Source: Ga0077555 sp963741565
Lineage (GTDB): Bacteria > Pseudomonadota > Alphaproteobacteria > Rhizobiales > Hyphomicrobiaceae
DNA: 64,000 nucleotides
Direction of reading: 5' to 3'
Assembly: GCA_963741565.1 (NCBI GenBank)
Contig: CAVUIK010000004.1
Location: 68,873 to 132,872, forward strand
In this document: piece by piece, positions 1-8,479 of the stretch
Numbering within the stretch: the stretch's first letter is position 1
Layout of the letters: every line of letters starts with the position of its first letter
Notes under the pieces: generated by a model
Database searches by the model: none
What the model was told of the DNA's origin: nothing
Seen by the model: only the letters and a program-made list of their open reading frames with translations
Translations under genes and position numbers: made by a program

Positions 1-462
1 TGCGGATCGCAACGTCGGAGAACTGGCGCGACAAGTCATCGGGTGAGCGGCGCGAGAAGACCGAGTGGCACTCCGTCGTTATCTTTAACGAGAACCTCTG
101 CAAGGTCGTCGAGCAGTATGTGAAGAAGGGCGCCAAGCTCTACATCGAAGGCCAGCTCCAGACGCGGAAGTGGCAGGATCAGCAGGGCCAGGAGCGGTAC
201 TCGACCGAGGTGGTGCTGCAAGGCTTCAACGGGACGCTGACGATGCTCGAACTCGCGAGGCGCGGGCAGTGGCATGCAGGAGGGCAGCCAGGCCGACTAC
301 GGCGGCGGTGGCGGGGACTTCGGCGGTGGCAGTTCGGGCGGCGGCAGCGGCTCTGGCGGCGGAGGCTTCGGCGACGCCCCGGCCAAGCGAGGCCCAGCTA
401 AGCCCGGCAGCGGCAGCAAGGGCAGCTTCGACAAGAAGATCGACGACGAAATTCCGTTCTGA
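1..462 (+). CDS. ssb: Single-stranded DNA-binding protein, 3' part, with apparent 1-nt insertion
   Basis: The reading frame from base 3 gives typical SSB OB-fold sequence (NWRDK, EWHSVV, YIEGQLQTRKW, GTLTML), and a Gly-rich linker ends in the conserved acidic tip DDEIPF used to recruit repair and replication partners. The gene begins before the window. After codon ATG-CTC-GA at 243-250 the frame is wrong: the OB fold continues in frame 0, while the linker and tip lie in frame 1. Removing one A at about 250-251 (GAAC to GAC) restores MLDSRGAGSG and joins the two halves. SSB is essential, so I read this as a sequence error or very recent mutation. A strong terminator follows at 513. Confidence 0.9.
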
Positions 463-512
463 TCGGCGCTGCGGGCAATCGCAAATTAACGGCTAAAGTC
501 CAATCGACCACG

Positions 513-545
513 CAGCACGGCAGCCTCTGCCGTGCTGTTCGTTTT
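513..545 (+). terminator. Rho-independent terminator after ssb
   Basis: Perfect 10-bp arms at 513-522 and 528-537 enclose a 5-nt loop and are followed by TTCGTTTT. It sits 50 bp after the ssb stop and faces the right way. Confidence 0.8.
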
Positions 546-588
546 GGTAGCCAGCGGATCAAGAGTTTGGTAGCCAGCGGATCAAGAG
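543..588. repeat. Tandem duplication of a 23-bp unit
   Basis: Bases 543-565 and 566-588 are identical 23-mers (TTTGGTAGCCAGC...), starting in the T tract of the ssb terminator. No coding sense is seen. It looks like a local slippage or duplication event in the ssb-SGNH gap (463-732), which otherwise holds no gene. Confidence 0.85.
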
Positions 589-732
589 ATCGTGCCCCGG
601 CGATCGCGCCAGAGGCTGCTGAAACGCTCAACGGCGGCAGCCTGACGCGGGTCATCATCATGTTGGCACACCGGTTGCTCAGTCTCCGTGCAACAACATC
701 GCTCGCCAACCTGCTGAAGGACTGATCCGTTC

Positions 733-1914
733 ATGCGTGCCAAATTGAGGCATTGGGCCCAGAATCTGGGCGTTTGCGCCGTGTCAATTCTGGCGTGCCT
801 GTTGATACTGGAGTTCATCGTCTTTCGTTTCATCCTCATCCCGGATGACGTGATCCACAACGTGTCGATCAACGGCGTCATGCGCTATCAACCGGACACA
901 AAGGCGATATTTCGGCACCCGGATGGTCGGACCACGAAGCTCACCATCAACAAGGACGGCTGGAATTCGCCTAAGCCGGCGTACCGGCGGGAGCGGACGC
1001 CCGGTACGTTGCGGATTGCTGTGATCGGCGACAGCTACGTGCATGGCGCCTATGTCAACGTCGAGGAGGGCTTTCCCGAAGTCCTCGAGGCCGCACTCAA
1101 CAAGGATGGCGTGAAGGCTGAAGTCCTGCGCTTCGGTATGGACGGCGCACCGCTGTCGCAATACCTGCACATGCTACGCGGCGAGGTTCGCGAGTATCGG
1201 CCGGACCTCGTCGTGATGCCCATCATTCACAATGATTTCGATGAGACCTATCGCTTCCTGCGCACGCGCTATGCGTCGAGTTTCATGAAGGTCGGCATGG
1301 ACGACAAGGGGCGGGTCATCGAGATACCACCTGCAGACTTCAGGGCCGGTCTTGCCGACAGGTTCCGCAATTTCGCGACGTTTCGCTATCTCTACTACAA
1401 GACCAATTTCCATTCGCGGTTCCGCTTGTTCATCAATCGGCATTTCTGGGGCGGCGACGAGGACTGGGCGCAAGAGTTTCTCTCCTCGGCGGTCGACATC
1501 CGCAAGATTCGCGATCACGACAAGAATGAGTTCTATGCCCATTACGTCATGGGCGAGATGAAGCGGATTGCCGAGGCCGACGGGTTCCAGCTCGCATTCT
1601 TCATGGACGGCGTGCGCGAGGCTGTCTACTCCGGCAAGCCTGTGTCGGTCTACGAGGTCGGGCGTCTCAACGATATCGCAGCCGATGTTGCGCGCGACCT
1701 CGATCTGCCGTTCCTCGATCTGCAGCAGGCCTTCACGGATGACTTTGCCGCCAACCGCGAGCGCTTCGAGTTTCTCTATGATTGGCATTGGAATGTGCGC
1801 GGCAACGTGCTGGTCGGCACGACCATGGCGCGCTTCCTCAAGGCCAATCCCAAGCTGCTGAACACGACCGGCGATGCCTCCCACAAGGTGCGGGCGGCTT
1901 TATCCCTCCGCTGA
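733..1914 (+). CDS. Membrane-anchored SGNH/GDSL-fold hydrolase-like protein
   Basis: 393 aa. An N-terminal hydrophobic segment (about residues 11-37) anchors the protein, with the rest predicted outside the cytoplasm. SGNH-family blocks are visible: GDS at 99-101 (nucleophile Ser101), an Asn-containing HND at 166-168, and D-x-H-x-N at 350-354, the usual catalytic Asp/His pair. Members act as esterases or O-acetyl transferases or hydrolases on polysaccharides and lipids; the substrate here cannot be told. AAGGA lies upstream of the ATG at 733 at somewhat long spacing. It stands alone between ssb and a small gene. Confidence 0.7.
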   Translation: MRAKLRHWAQNLGVCAVSILACLLILEFIVFRFILIPDDVIHNVSINGVMRYQPDTKAIFRHPDGRTTKLTINKDGWNSPKPAYRRERTPGTLRIAVIGDSYVHGAYVNVEEGFPEVLEAALNKDGVKAEVLRFGMDGAPLSQYLHMLRGEVREYRPDLVVMPIIHNDFDETYRFLRTRYASSFMKVGMDDKGRVIEIPPADFRAGLADRFRNFATFRYLYYKTNFHSRFRLFINRHFWGGDEDWAQEFLSSAVDIRKIRDHDKNEFYAHYVMGEMKRIAEADGFQLAFFMDGVREAVYSGKPVSVYEVGRLNDIAADVARDLDLPFLDLQQAFTDDFAANRERFEFLYDWHWNVRGNVLVGTTMARFLKANPKLLNTTGDASHKVRAALSLR

Positions 1915-1982
1915 CCGCGTTGAAACACAAATGAGACGGGGATAGGCCGGATAGGGTAGGATCTGTGCGCCGGAGGCCCAAC

Positions 1983-2234
1983 ATGTCCGACACGATCGAA
2001 CCGTTGATCCGAGACCTCGTCACGTGGTGCGCGAAAGAGCCAAGGCCCTACGCCGACGTCATCGACGCCTGGCGCACGTCCTGTCCGCGCCTGACCGTGT
2101 GGGAAGATGCCGTCGATCGTGGGCTGCTCGTGGCTGAGCGCAAACCGAATGGCACCGTGGTTGTGGTCACGCCGCTCGGTCTTGAGTTCCTGGGCGCGAC
2201 GTCAAAGCGCGCACCGTCAATTCAAGCCGCTTGA
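1983..2234 (+). CDS. Small conserved protein, winged-helix-like
   Basis: 83 aa starting at ATG 1983, preceded by GGAGG about seven bases upstream. The order helix, helix, basic turn, then a beta-hairpin (LLVAERKPNGTVVVVTPLG) suggests a small winged-helix DNA-binding fold as seen in MarR/PadR-like proteins. No catalytic motif is seen. It is convergent with the CDF transporter gene at 2250, leaving only 15 bp between them. Function unknown; the regulatory fold is inference. Confidence 0.65.
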   Translation: MSDTIEPLIRDLVTWCAKEPRPYADVIDAWRTSCPRLTVWEDAVDRGLLVAERKPNGTVVVVTPLGLEFLGATSKRAPSIQAA

Positions 2235-2249
2235 GACCGAAGCTCGCTT

Positions 2250-3341
2250 TCAGCGCCGCTTTTTGCGCTTGCTATTTTTCGCCGGCAGATAGTTCTTTGC
2301 GGGCACTGGTGCCGAAGCGGGCCGGGGCGCTATAGGCGCGATGAGCACATTTTCGGCGGGGCTGGTGGGCGCCGTCGGGCCGGCAGCGATCTGGCCCGGG
2401 ATCTCCCCAGGCTTTGCCGCGCCGGCATGCTTGCCCTCTGCCTCGAGATAGAGGTGGCGCACCTCGGGATGGATGGCTTTGATGCTCCGCTCGAGCCGGG
2501 CAATCGTCGTCTCCACGTCGCGTGCGGTCGCAGTATCTCGGAAATCGAGGCCGACCGTCACCAGCACGTCATCGGGCCCCAGATGCATCGTGCGGATCTC
2601 GTTGATACTGGAGACGACACTGGCGCCGGTCATTTCGGTCTGGATAATCGTGGTGATGGCGGTGCTGAGCGCGGGAGCCGCCGCTTCGCCGATCAACAGC
2701 CCCTTGGTTTCGATGCACATGAATGCCGCGACCAGACCGAGCACAAGTCCGATCGCGATTGAGGCGACGGCGTCGGCCTGCGTCCAGCCGAGAAGATGCG
2801 CCGCCGCAATGCCGGTAAGTGCGATCAGCAGGCCCGCCATGGCGGCGACGTTCTCGAGCAGAACCGTGAACAGCGCCGGGTCCTTCGAGCTGCGCAAAGC
2901 CGCGATGATGCCCTGTGCGCCGCGCCGCGCGTTGAATTCGCGAACCGCGATGGCGGTGGAGCCAAGCTCGAAGACCAGAGCCACGATCAGCACCAGGTAG
3001 TTGATCCATGGATCGGTGGCGGGATGGGGGTGGCGCAGCTTCGAAATGCCCTCGTAGATCGCGACGCCCGCGCCTAGCGAGAACAGCAGGATGGCAACGA
3101 CGAAGGCCCAGAAGTAGACTTCCTTGCCGTAACCGAAGGGATGACGCGCGTCCGGTGGGCGCTGGGCACGCTTCATTCCGAGCAGCAGCAAACCCTGATT
3201 GGCACTGTCGGCAAGTGAATGGATGGCCTCGGACAGCATGGCGGCCGATCCCGTCCAGGCCGCGGCTGCGAACTTCGCAACAGCGATCAGGCCGTTGGCG
3301 GCGAGGGCCGCGATCACAACCTTGGTGGAGCCGGATGCCAT
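2250..3341 (-). CDS. Cation diffusion facilitator (CDF) family transporter
   Basis: 363 aa. The N-terminal half has five to six hydrophobic segments. TM2 carries the CDF metal-site pattern (AIHSLADSANQGLLL), followed by HPFGYGKEVYFWAF, a signature of the SLC30A9/ZnT9-like branch. A cytoplasmic C-terminal domain follows (about 215-310, with beta-strand DVLVTVGLDF). The last 50 residues are an unusual Ala/Pro-rich tail ending KKRR. CDF proteins export Zn2+, Mn2+, Fe2+ or similar by proton antiport. Specificity is not assignable by eye. Confidence 0.88.
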   Translation of the reverse strand: MASGSTKVVIAALAANGLIAVAKFAAAAWTGSAAMLSEAIHSLADSANQGLLLLGMKRAQRPPDARHPFGYGKEVYFWAFVVAILLFSLGAGVAIYEGISKLRHPHPATDPWINYLVLIVALVFELGSTAIAVREFNARRGAQGIIAALRSSKDPALFTVLLENVAAMAGLLIALTGIAAAHLLGWTQADAVASIAIGLVLGLVAAFMCIETKGLLIGEAAAPALSTAITTIIQTEMTGASVVSSINEIRTMHLGPDDVLVTVGLDFRDTATARDVETTIARLERSIKAIHPEVRHLYLEAEGKHAGAAKPGEIPGQIAAGPTAPTSPAENVLIAPIAPRPASAPVPAKNYLPAKNSKRKKRR

Positions 3342-3649
3342 CGGCGTGCCCTTATCTGGCGCGGATGTGATTGTCTCGACGCGGCAACTGACCCGCTCAT
3401 GGCCCGATTATATCGCGATGAACGAGCAGCCGATGGTCTATGCAAGTCGGTTGAAGCCTGGATCAATGCTCGTGGCCCGCGCATTGGACAGGCGCGCCGT
3501 TGATACAGAGTTAACGTTTGTCCAGGCAACTCTGCCAACATAAACCCGGACGTAGGATTTGCGCTATAATCTGCTGCGACAGGCGGATCATGCCCGCAGC
3601 CGGCGCCCTTGCGCATTGTTGATCCAAACCCCATTCCGCGAGTCACACC
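3342..3649. other. Divergent intergenic region (308 bp)
   Basis: It separates the CDF gene (minus) from the SPFH gene (plus), so it should hold both promoters. A TATAAT hexamer lies at 3565-3570, about 80 bp before the SPFH ATG, but the bases 17 bp upstream do not resemble a good -35 box. No convincing ORF or repeat. Confidence 0.4.
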
Positions 3650-4609
3650 ATGAAATCGCCGATCCCTGTACCAGGTCTCCCCACCGCCCCCAATTTGCCA
3701 ATGTTTGGAGCGGGTACCAGGATCGGGGCGGCTTTGGCCGTGTTCGCATTGCTGAGCGTCTGGTTCGGCGTTTACCGCATCGATGCGGGTCACGTCGGTA
3801 TCGTCAAACGGTTCGGCAACGTCATCGACGTCGTCGATCCGGGCTTGCACTACAAGCTGCCCTATGCGGATGCCGTCGAGGAGATGGAGGTGCGCGAGCG
3901 AGCCTTCTCGATGGATCTCGACGCCGCCTCGCAAGACCCGCTGGAATTGCCGATCAAGGTGACGGTCAACTGGCTGGTCAAGCGCTCACAGGTCAAAGAT
4001 CTCTACGTCCAATTCGGCTCGCTCGACCAGTTCGAGAAGCGCATCATTCTGCCGCGGCTCAACGACGCCGTGAAGGGCGTGACCAGCCGATATATCGTGA
4101 ACGATCTCCTGCGGAAGCGCACCGAGTATCGCGATCTGTCGAAGAAGACGTTCGAGGAGCGCATGCCGGACGACGTGCAGATCACGGGCTTCTCGATCGT
4201 CAATATCGGCTTTCCGCCGGAGTACACAAAGGCGATCCGCGACAAGCAGGTCGCGCGCGAGCAGGCCGAGACCGAAAAGTTCGTGCTCGACCGGCAACGC
4301 TTGACCAGCACGCAGGTGACGCAGTCGGCGGAAGCCCAGCGTGATGCCGACAAGGCCCGGGCCGACGGTCGCGCCTATGAAATCAAGGTGCAGGGCGAGG
4401 CACAAGCGGACGCGATCCGCATCATGGGCGCCGCGTTGGCGCAGAACCCGCTCGTCGTCGAGTATAAAAAGGTCGAGCGTTGGGGCGGCGCCTTCCCGAC
4501 CACCTTCATGGGCGGCGATGCGGGCGCCAATACCATGTGGTCCCTGCCGGGGCAGGGAACACCCGTCCCGCCGGAAGCCCCAGGCACGACGCCACGCACG
4601 ACGCGTTGA
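3650..4609 (+). CDS. SPFH/prohibitin-like membrane protein (HflK/HflC type)
   Basis: 319 aa. A short cytoplasmic tail and one membrane segment (about 24-41) are followed directly by an SPFH domain (VYRIDAGHVGIVKRFG, then DPGLHYKLPYADAVEEM). A helical stalk rich in Ala, Glu, Arg and Lys follows (about 205-270: AREQAETEKF, AEAQRDADKARADG). This is the architecture of HflK, HflC and prohibitins, which form ring-like membrane scaffolds that control proteases such as FtsH. No second hfl gene is adjacent, so it may be a stand-alone SPFH protein rather than half of an HflKC pair. The Pro-rich C terminus is probably disordered. Confidence 0.82.
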   Translation: MKSPIPVPGLPTAPNLPMFGAGTRIGAALAVFALLSVWFGVYRIDAGHVGIVKRFGNVIDVVDPGLHYKLPYADAVEEMEVRERAFSMDLDAASQDPLELPIKVTVNWLVKRSQVKDLYVQFGSLDQFEKRIILPRLNDAVKGVTSRYIVNDLLRKRTEYRDLSKKTFEERMPDDVQITGFSIVNIGFPPEYTKAIRDKQVAREQAETEKFVLDRQRLTSTQVTQSAEAQRDADKARADGRAYEIKVQGEAQADAIRIMGAALAQNPLVVEYKKVERWGGAFPTTFMGGDAGANTMWSLPGQGTPVPPEAPGTTPRTTR

Positions 4610-4631
4610 TGCAGCGCTTGCGCGGTCCGGA

Positions 4632-6902
4632 TCAGATCGGATCGGCGGGGCCTTCCGGCGGCGTCGGGTGGCCGTCGATGCGGAACTGAAACAGGAAATA
4701 GGGCGGCAGGCACGCGCCGAGGCCGGTGCGAAGCGAGTCCTTTGTGGCAAGGCAGACGTAATCGTCGCGACACGGCTGCGTGGCATTGCAGGCGCGCAGC
4801 GTTGCCTTGCGCGAGACTGCCGTCAGACAAGGCCTGAAGCTGGTCCGGCCGTTCGCCAGCAGCGTAATGCACCTATTGAATCCGGTGCCGGCCTCCGTCG
4901 CACAAACGGTGCCGGGTTCGAGCTTGTCCTTGCAGCCGATCTCGCGGTACATGCCGCCGAAGAAGCCGCCCTTTTGGTAGGGTGCATTGACATCGGCAGG
5001 CTGGTTGTTCTCGGCACCAGGTACCGGAATGCAGGCACCGGATGGAACGGGCGTCGCGAGTCGCCGGGGCTTGTTGTTCAAGACATCGAGCGTGGTGCAA
5101 TAGACATCTCGATAGCGATGGACGGGCAGGCCGGGTGCGATTGCATCCGTGCCATCCTCGTGGCTGAGCTTGCCGAAGAGGAATGGCTGTCCGATCTTCA
5201 TCGACTTGAGCAGGTCCTTCGGCTCGAGGCCGCGATCGAGCTGTGCGACCGTCGGCGTGTTGTCGAGGCAGATGCCCATGCCGGGTTCGAGATCGGACTC
5301 GTGCAACGCCTTGCAGACAAGTCCGTCAGCGCATTTCCAGTCGGTGAAACTCTGATCGTCCTTGGTTGCTCTGGCGGGCTTCTTGTAGCAGTTGGTGCCC
5401 CAGCCCTTTCGCAGGGACGTGAGCTCGTCGGTGTTGAACAGGGACTTGCCGCTGCGCGCCGTGTTGCGCGGGCGCATGGAGAAGCCGCGTCCGTAGTCGG
5501 GCGTGCGGCCTTGGGCAATGGCCTCCACGACATTGCGCCGGCGCGGCAGCTCGGCGTAGAAGTGCGGCGAACCCGCGACAAAGATCGCGTTCTGCGGGAG
5601 GTCGCGAATAGATGAGGTCCAATCGGATCCGAGAAAATGGAAGCCGCCGATGGCGCGCGACTGGTGGCATCCGGTGCAGGTGATATCGGTCAGGCGCTGC
5701 TGCAGGCCGTAAGCTGTTTCGATATTGCGCAGCTTGCCCTCGGGATCGAGGCGCTTGGCGGCCTCGCGCAAGCGCGCGAGCGCGTCCTCCGCCTCCTGGT
5801 CGGAGATCAGGCCGAGGAAGGGCCGGTTGGTGGCGCGGGCGGTGCCGCCTGGAGCCGAGGTAACGGCGCGATAGGCGAGGTATTCGTCGGGAATCTTGAT
5901 GGTGCCTTCGGCAAGCTCGTGCAGGCGCTCGGGTGTGAACAGCCATTGCTTGAAACGAGTGAGCTTCGCCGGGTCCTTCAGCATCTCGGCGCGATCGATC
6001 TGGTTCTCGAGCTTGTCCATCGTGAAGGTGCGCCGGGCCGCGTCCCACTTGAAGATATGCAGCAAATACTCGGCATTGCCACCGAACTCGGGCAGGATGG
6101 TGGATGGCACGCGGATGACCTGGATGTTGGTTTCCATGCGATCGATCAGGGACGGCTCGATGGTCGCCAGCGCACCGTTGCCGGTGATCAGAAATTGTGC
6201 GAGCTCGCGGCCTTTGCGTGCGGAATCGCCGGCCTGCAGCCAGCGCCTGGCCAAGTCCTGGCACGAGATGGTAGCCACGCTGCCAGGCGTTGGCGGAGTC
6301 CTGGCGCGCAGGACAAGATTGATCGCCATCGGCAAGCGGGACTGCACCCACTCCTCGCCGTCGCGCTCGAGCTTGCTCACCTCGCCCTTGGCATTGTATT
6401 CGGCGCGCATGCCAGCCGCTTTGATGCGGTAGGCGAGCCGGTAGAGGAGGCGGACCTCGCCACAGGTCTCCGGTGCCCGGAACGTCCGATCCATGCGATT
6501 GACGACGCCGACGAGATCGAAGCGGGCGGCCGCGGAATCGAGAAAATTGCGCTCGAATTTGCGAAAGCTCTCGTTGGTGCTCGTGCCGAAGGACTTTGCA
6601 GCCTTCGGAAACCGATCGAGAAAATCCTCGTTGTAGAGCTTGAACTCGCTGCGCACGACGTCGCGCAAGGCGGCCAACGGGGCGACCTGGGCCAGTTCGG
6701 CATTGTTGAGGACACCGGTCCTCGCCCCCCGTTGCCATCTGGGGCTGAGCAGGGCGCTCAGCGCGAAGCCGTTCGCCTCCAAGTCCTGCATGGCGTCGCT
6801 GTCGGTGATGGCGACGCCGGCCTCGAGGCTACGGGATATGGCCGGCGAAATGCCGGACAACACCAGCGCGACCACGCATCCAATCACATGAACGAACGGC
6901 AT
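4632..6902 (-). CDS. Secreted single-haem c-type cytochrome-like protein with Cys-rich C-terminus
   Basis: 756 aa with a Sec-type signal peptide (hydrophobic 5-22). One haem c attachment motif, CTGCH, is at 409-413, followed by IGGFHFLG. The first 400 residues hold no motif I recognise. Downstream of the haem site there are many spaced cysteines in C-x(4-12)-C patterns (DGLVCK, GMGICLD, DDYVCLA, GACLPP), suggestive of small disulfide-bonded modules. Expected periplasmic or outer-surface location. The haem suggests electron transfer or a peroxidase-like role, but this is inference. Convergent with the SPFH gene (22 bp gap); no cytochrome biogenesis genes nearby. Confidence 0.75.
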   Translation of the reverse strand: MPFVHVIGCVVALVLSGISPAISRSLEAGVAITDSDAMQDLEANGFALSALLSPRWQRGARTGVLNNAELAQVAPLAALRDVVRSEFKLYNEDFLDRFPKAAKSFGTSTNESFRKFERNFLDSAAARFDLVGVVNRMDRTFRAPETCGEVRLLYRLAYRIKAAGMRAEYNAKGEVSKLERDGEEWVQSRLPMAINLVLRARTPPTPGSVATISCQDLARRWLQAGDSARKGRELAQFLITGNGALATIEPSLIDRMETNIQVIRVPSTILPEFGGNAEYLLHIFKWDAARRTFTMDKLENQIDRAEMLKDPAKLTRFKQWLFTPERLHELAEGTIKIPDEYLAYRAVTSAPGGTARATNRPFLGLISDQEAEDALARLREAAKRLDPEGKLRNIETAYGLQQRLTDITCTGCHQSRAIGGFHFLGSDWTSSIRDLPQNAIFVAGSPHFYAELPRRRNVVEAIAQGRTPDYGRGFSMRPRNTARSGKSLFNTDELTSLRKGWGTNCYKKPARATKDDQSFTDWKCADGLVCKALHESDLEPGMGICLDNTPTVAQLDRGLEPKDLLKSMKIGQPFLFGKLSHEDGTDAIAPGLPVHRYRDVYCTTLDVLNNKPRRLATPVPSGACIPVPGAENNQPADVNAPYQKGGFFGGMYREIGCKDKLEPGTVCATEAGTGFNRCITLLANGRTSFRPCLTAVSRKATLRACNATQPCRDDYVCLATKDSLRTGLGACLPPYFLFQFRIDGHPTPPEGPADPI

Positions 6903-7064
6903 GATACGACTCCTGGGAATGCGGAGGGACCAGTTGCAATCAAAGTCATGCTACAGGGACGCGCAAAGCCCCGGCAATACTTGGGGAACAGATGTTGCGA
7001 CGTGCGGTGCGCGCATGACACAGCGCCCGGTAAAGCAAGTCCGGGCGCAGGAAGGGTGGACGGT

Positions 7065-7667
7065 ATGGACCTCGCCAATGGATTTTACGATGTGCCGGCC
7101 GGCCGGGTGGCGACCGTCGTGACCCATCTCGAAATGCGCCAACGCGCCTCGCCGCGTGCCACCGCAGTGCCGCAAGGCGTGTCCATCCGGCGCGTCGATC
7201 AACCCGATGCGAGTTGGTATCGCGATCTCTATCGGCGCGTTGGTGAGGACTGGCTCTGGTTCTCGCGTCTCAAGATGGAGGTGCAGGCTCTGGAGCGCAT
7301 CATCCGGAGCTCAGACGTCGAGATCCATGCGCTGGTGGCGGGCGGCCGCGACGAGGGTTTGCTGGAGCTCGATTTTCGCGAGCCGGGGGCTTGCGAACTG
7401 GTGTTCTTCGGTGTGACGCGCCTGCTGATCGGCAGCGGCGCCGGCCGTTTGCTGATGAACGAGGCGATCAGCCGGGCCTGGGCGCGCCCGATCGACCGCT
7501 TCTGGGTGCACACGTGTACACTCGATCATCCGGGTGCGCTGGTGTTCTACGAACGCTCCGGATTTCGAACGACCCGGCAGCAGATCGAGATTGCCGACGA
7601 TCCCCGCCTCGCCGGATTATTGCCGAGGACGGCCGCTCCTCACGTGCCGATGTGCGGGCCGACCTGA
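7065..7667 (+). CDS. GNAT family N-acetyltransferase
   Basis: 200 aa from ATG 7065. The GNAT acetyl-CoA-binding core is seen as VTRLLIGSGAGRLLMNEAI (a Q/RxxGxG/A-like loop, here LIGSGAGR), followed by HTCTLDHPGALVFYERSGF, the beta5-alpha4 region with the usual Tyr. The frame is open for much longer upstream, but that part runs antisense through the haem protein and is not credible. The acceptor substrate is unknown. Convergent with the PRC-barrel gene; a GC-rich hairpin lies between them. Confidence 0.82.
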   Translation: MDLANGFYDVPAGRVATVVTHLEMRQRASPRATAVPQGVSIRRVDQPDASWYRDLYRRVGEDWLWFSRLKMEVQALERIIRSSDVEIHALVAGGRDEGLLELDFREPGACELVFFGVTRLLIGSGAGRLLMNEAISRAWARPIDRFWVHTCTLDHPGALVFYERSGFRTTRQQIEIADDPRLAGLLPRTAAPHVPMCGPT

Positions 7668-7680
7668 CAGACAACGCAAA

Positions 7681-7706
7681 GCCCCGGCGAATGGCTCCGC
7701 CGGGGC
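7681..7706. terminator. Bidirectional hairpin between convergent genes
   Basis: 9-bp perfect arms (7681-7689 and 7698-7706, GCCCCGGCG) with an 8-nt loop lie in the 64-bp gap between two converging genes. There is no U tract on the plus side; on the minus side CTTT follows. Probably a shared terminator. Confidence 0.5.
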
Positions 7707-7731
7707 CCGGACTTGTGCCGTCGTACGCCGC

Positions 7732-8340
7732 TTACTTCTTTTCGGCGGGCTTCACGGCTTCCTTCGCCTTCTCGACGGCAGAGCCGGCAGCGTCCTTGGC
7801 CTTCTCGAGCGCCGGACCAGCCTTCTCCTTGGCGGTGGCAGCGGCATCTTTGGCAGTCTCCTTCGTCTTGTCGGAGAGTTCCTTGGCCTTCTCCTTGGTG
7901 CGCTCGATCAGCGACTTCTTGGGCTCGGCCCGCTTGAACGATTCAAGTGCGCCGAGAACCTCCTTTGAGGCCGCCGGCAGCGACACAACCGTCTTGCCGT
8001 CCTTCTGAGAGAATTGCAGTGCCTGGAGGCGGACGCCGATTTTTTTCTCGCCAGCGCCCAGGAAGCCACCGGTGCCCATGACGACGCCCTCGATCTCGTT
8101 GCCGGGGCCGACGATGAGATCCTCGATGTCGCCGATGATCTGGCCGTCCTTGTTCTGGATTTTCGCGCCGATGAGGCGGTCACGGGCCATATACTGGCTC
8201 GAGAGTTGGCCTTTCACGAACACGCCCTTGGGAATGACGACGGCCGATTTGGCGGCCTCGGGGGCCTTTTGTTGGGCAAAGGCGGGCAGGCTTGCCAGCA
8301 GCGCGCCTGCGGCCGCGAGGCCGATCAAAGTCTTAATCAT
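7732..8340 (-). CDS. Periplasmic PRC-barrel protein with Lys/Ala-rich helical tail
   Basis: 202 aa from ATG 8340. The signal peptide is residues 1-23 (cleavage after AFA). A PRC-barrel-like beta domain spans about 50-125 (RLIGAKIQNKDGQIIGDIEDL). A tail of KAKE/KTKE/EKAKDAA heptad-like repeats (about 145-200) resembles LEA-type or apolipoprotein-like amphipathic helices. PRC barrels mediate protein contacts; exported versions are common in Rhizobiales. A longer in-frame start at 8601 would add an unlikely basic stretch before the signal peptide. Role unknown; stress or envelope stabilisation is a guess from the tail. Confidence 0.75.
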   Translation of the reverse strand: MIKTLIGLAAAGALLASLPAFAQQKAPEAAKSAVVIPKGVFVKGQLSSQYMARDRLIGAKIQNKDGQIIGDIEDLIVGPGNEIEGVVMGTGGFLGAGEKKIGVRLQALQFSQKDGKTVVSLPAASKEVLGALESFKRAEPKKSLIERTKEKAKELSDKTKETAKDAAATAKEKAGPALEKAKDAAGSAVEKAKEAVKPAEKK

Positions 8341-8479
8341 GGCGTTCTTGTCCTTATATGGGGTCCGGCGTACCGGATTTTCCGGCGTTCTTGAGCTACC
8401 GGCTCGCCGGGGCGGCGGGCGGCATTCGGCGGGTGCATAGCGGCTATCCTTGACGACATCAAGACCGCAGCGCTGGAAG

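Noticed and set aside
1..462. Programmed frameshifting in ssb, PAS or uvrA
   Set aside because: No slippery heptamer or downstream structure seen, and these families do not use it; error or mutation is simpler.
3414..3542. Short ORF in the CDF-SPFH gap
   Set aside because: 42 codons, no ribosome site or recognisable sequence.
4341..5615. 424-aa plus-strand ORF
   Set aside because: Shadow of the SPFH and haem protein genes; Arg/Ala-rich without motifs.
5637..7064. Long plus-strand open frame before the GNAT gene
   Set aside because: Runs antisense through the haem protein; only the part from 7065 has recognisable protein sequence.
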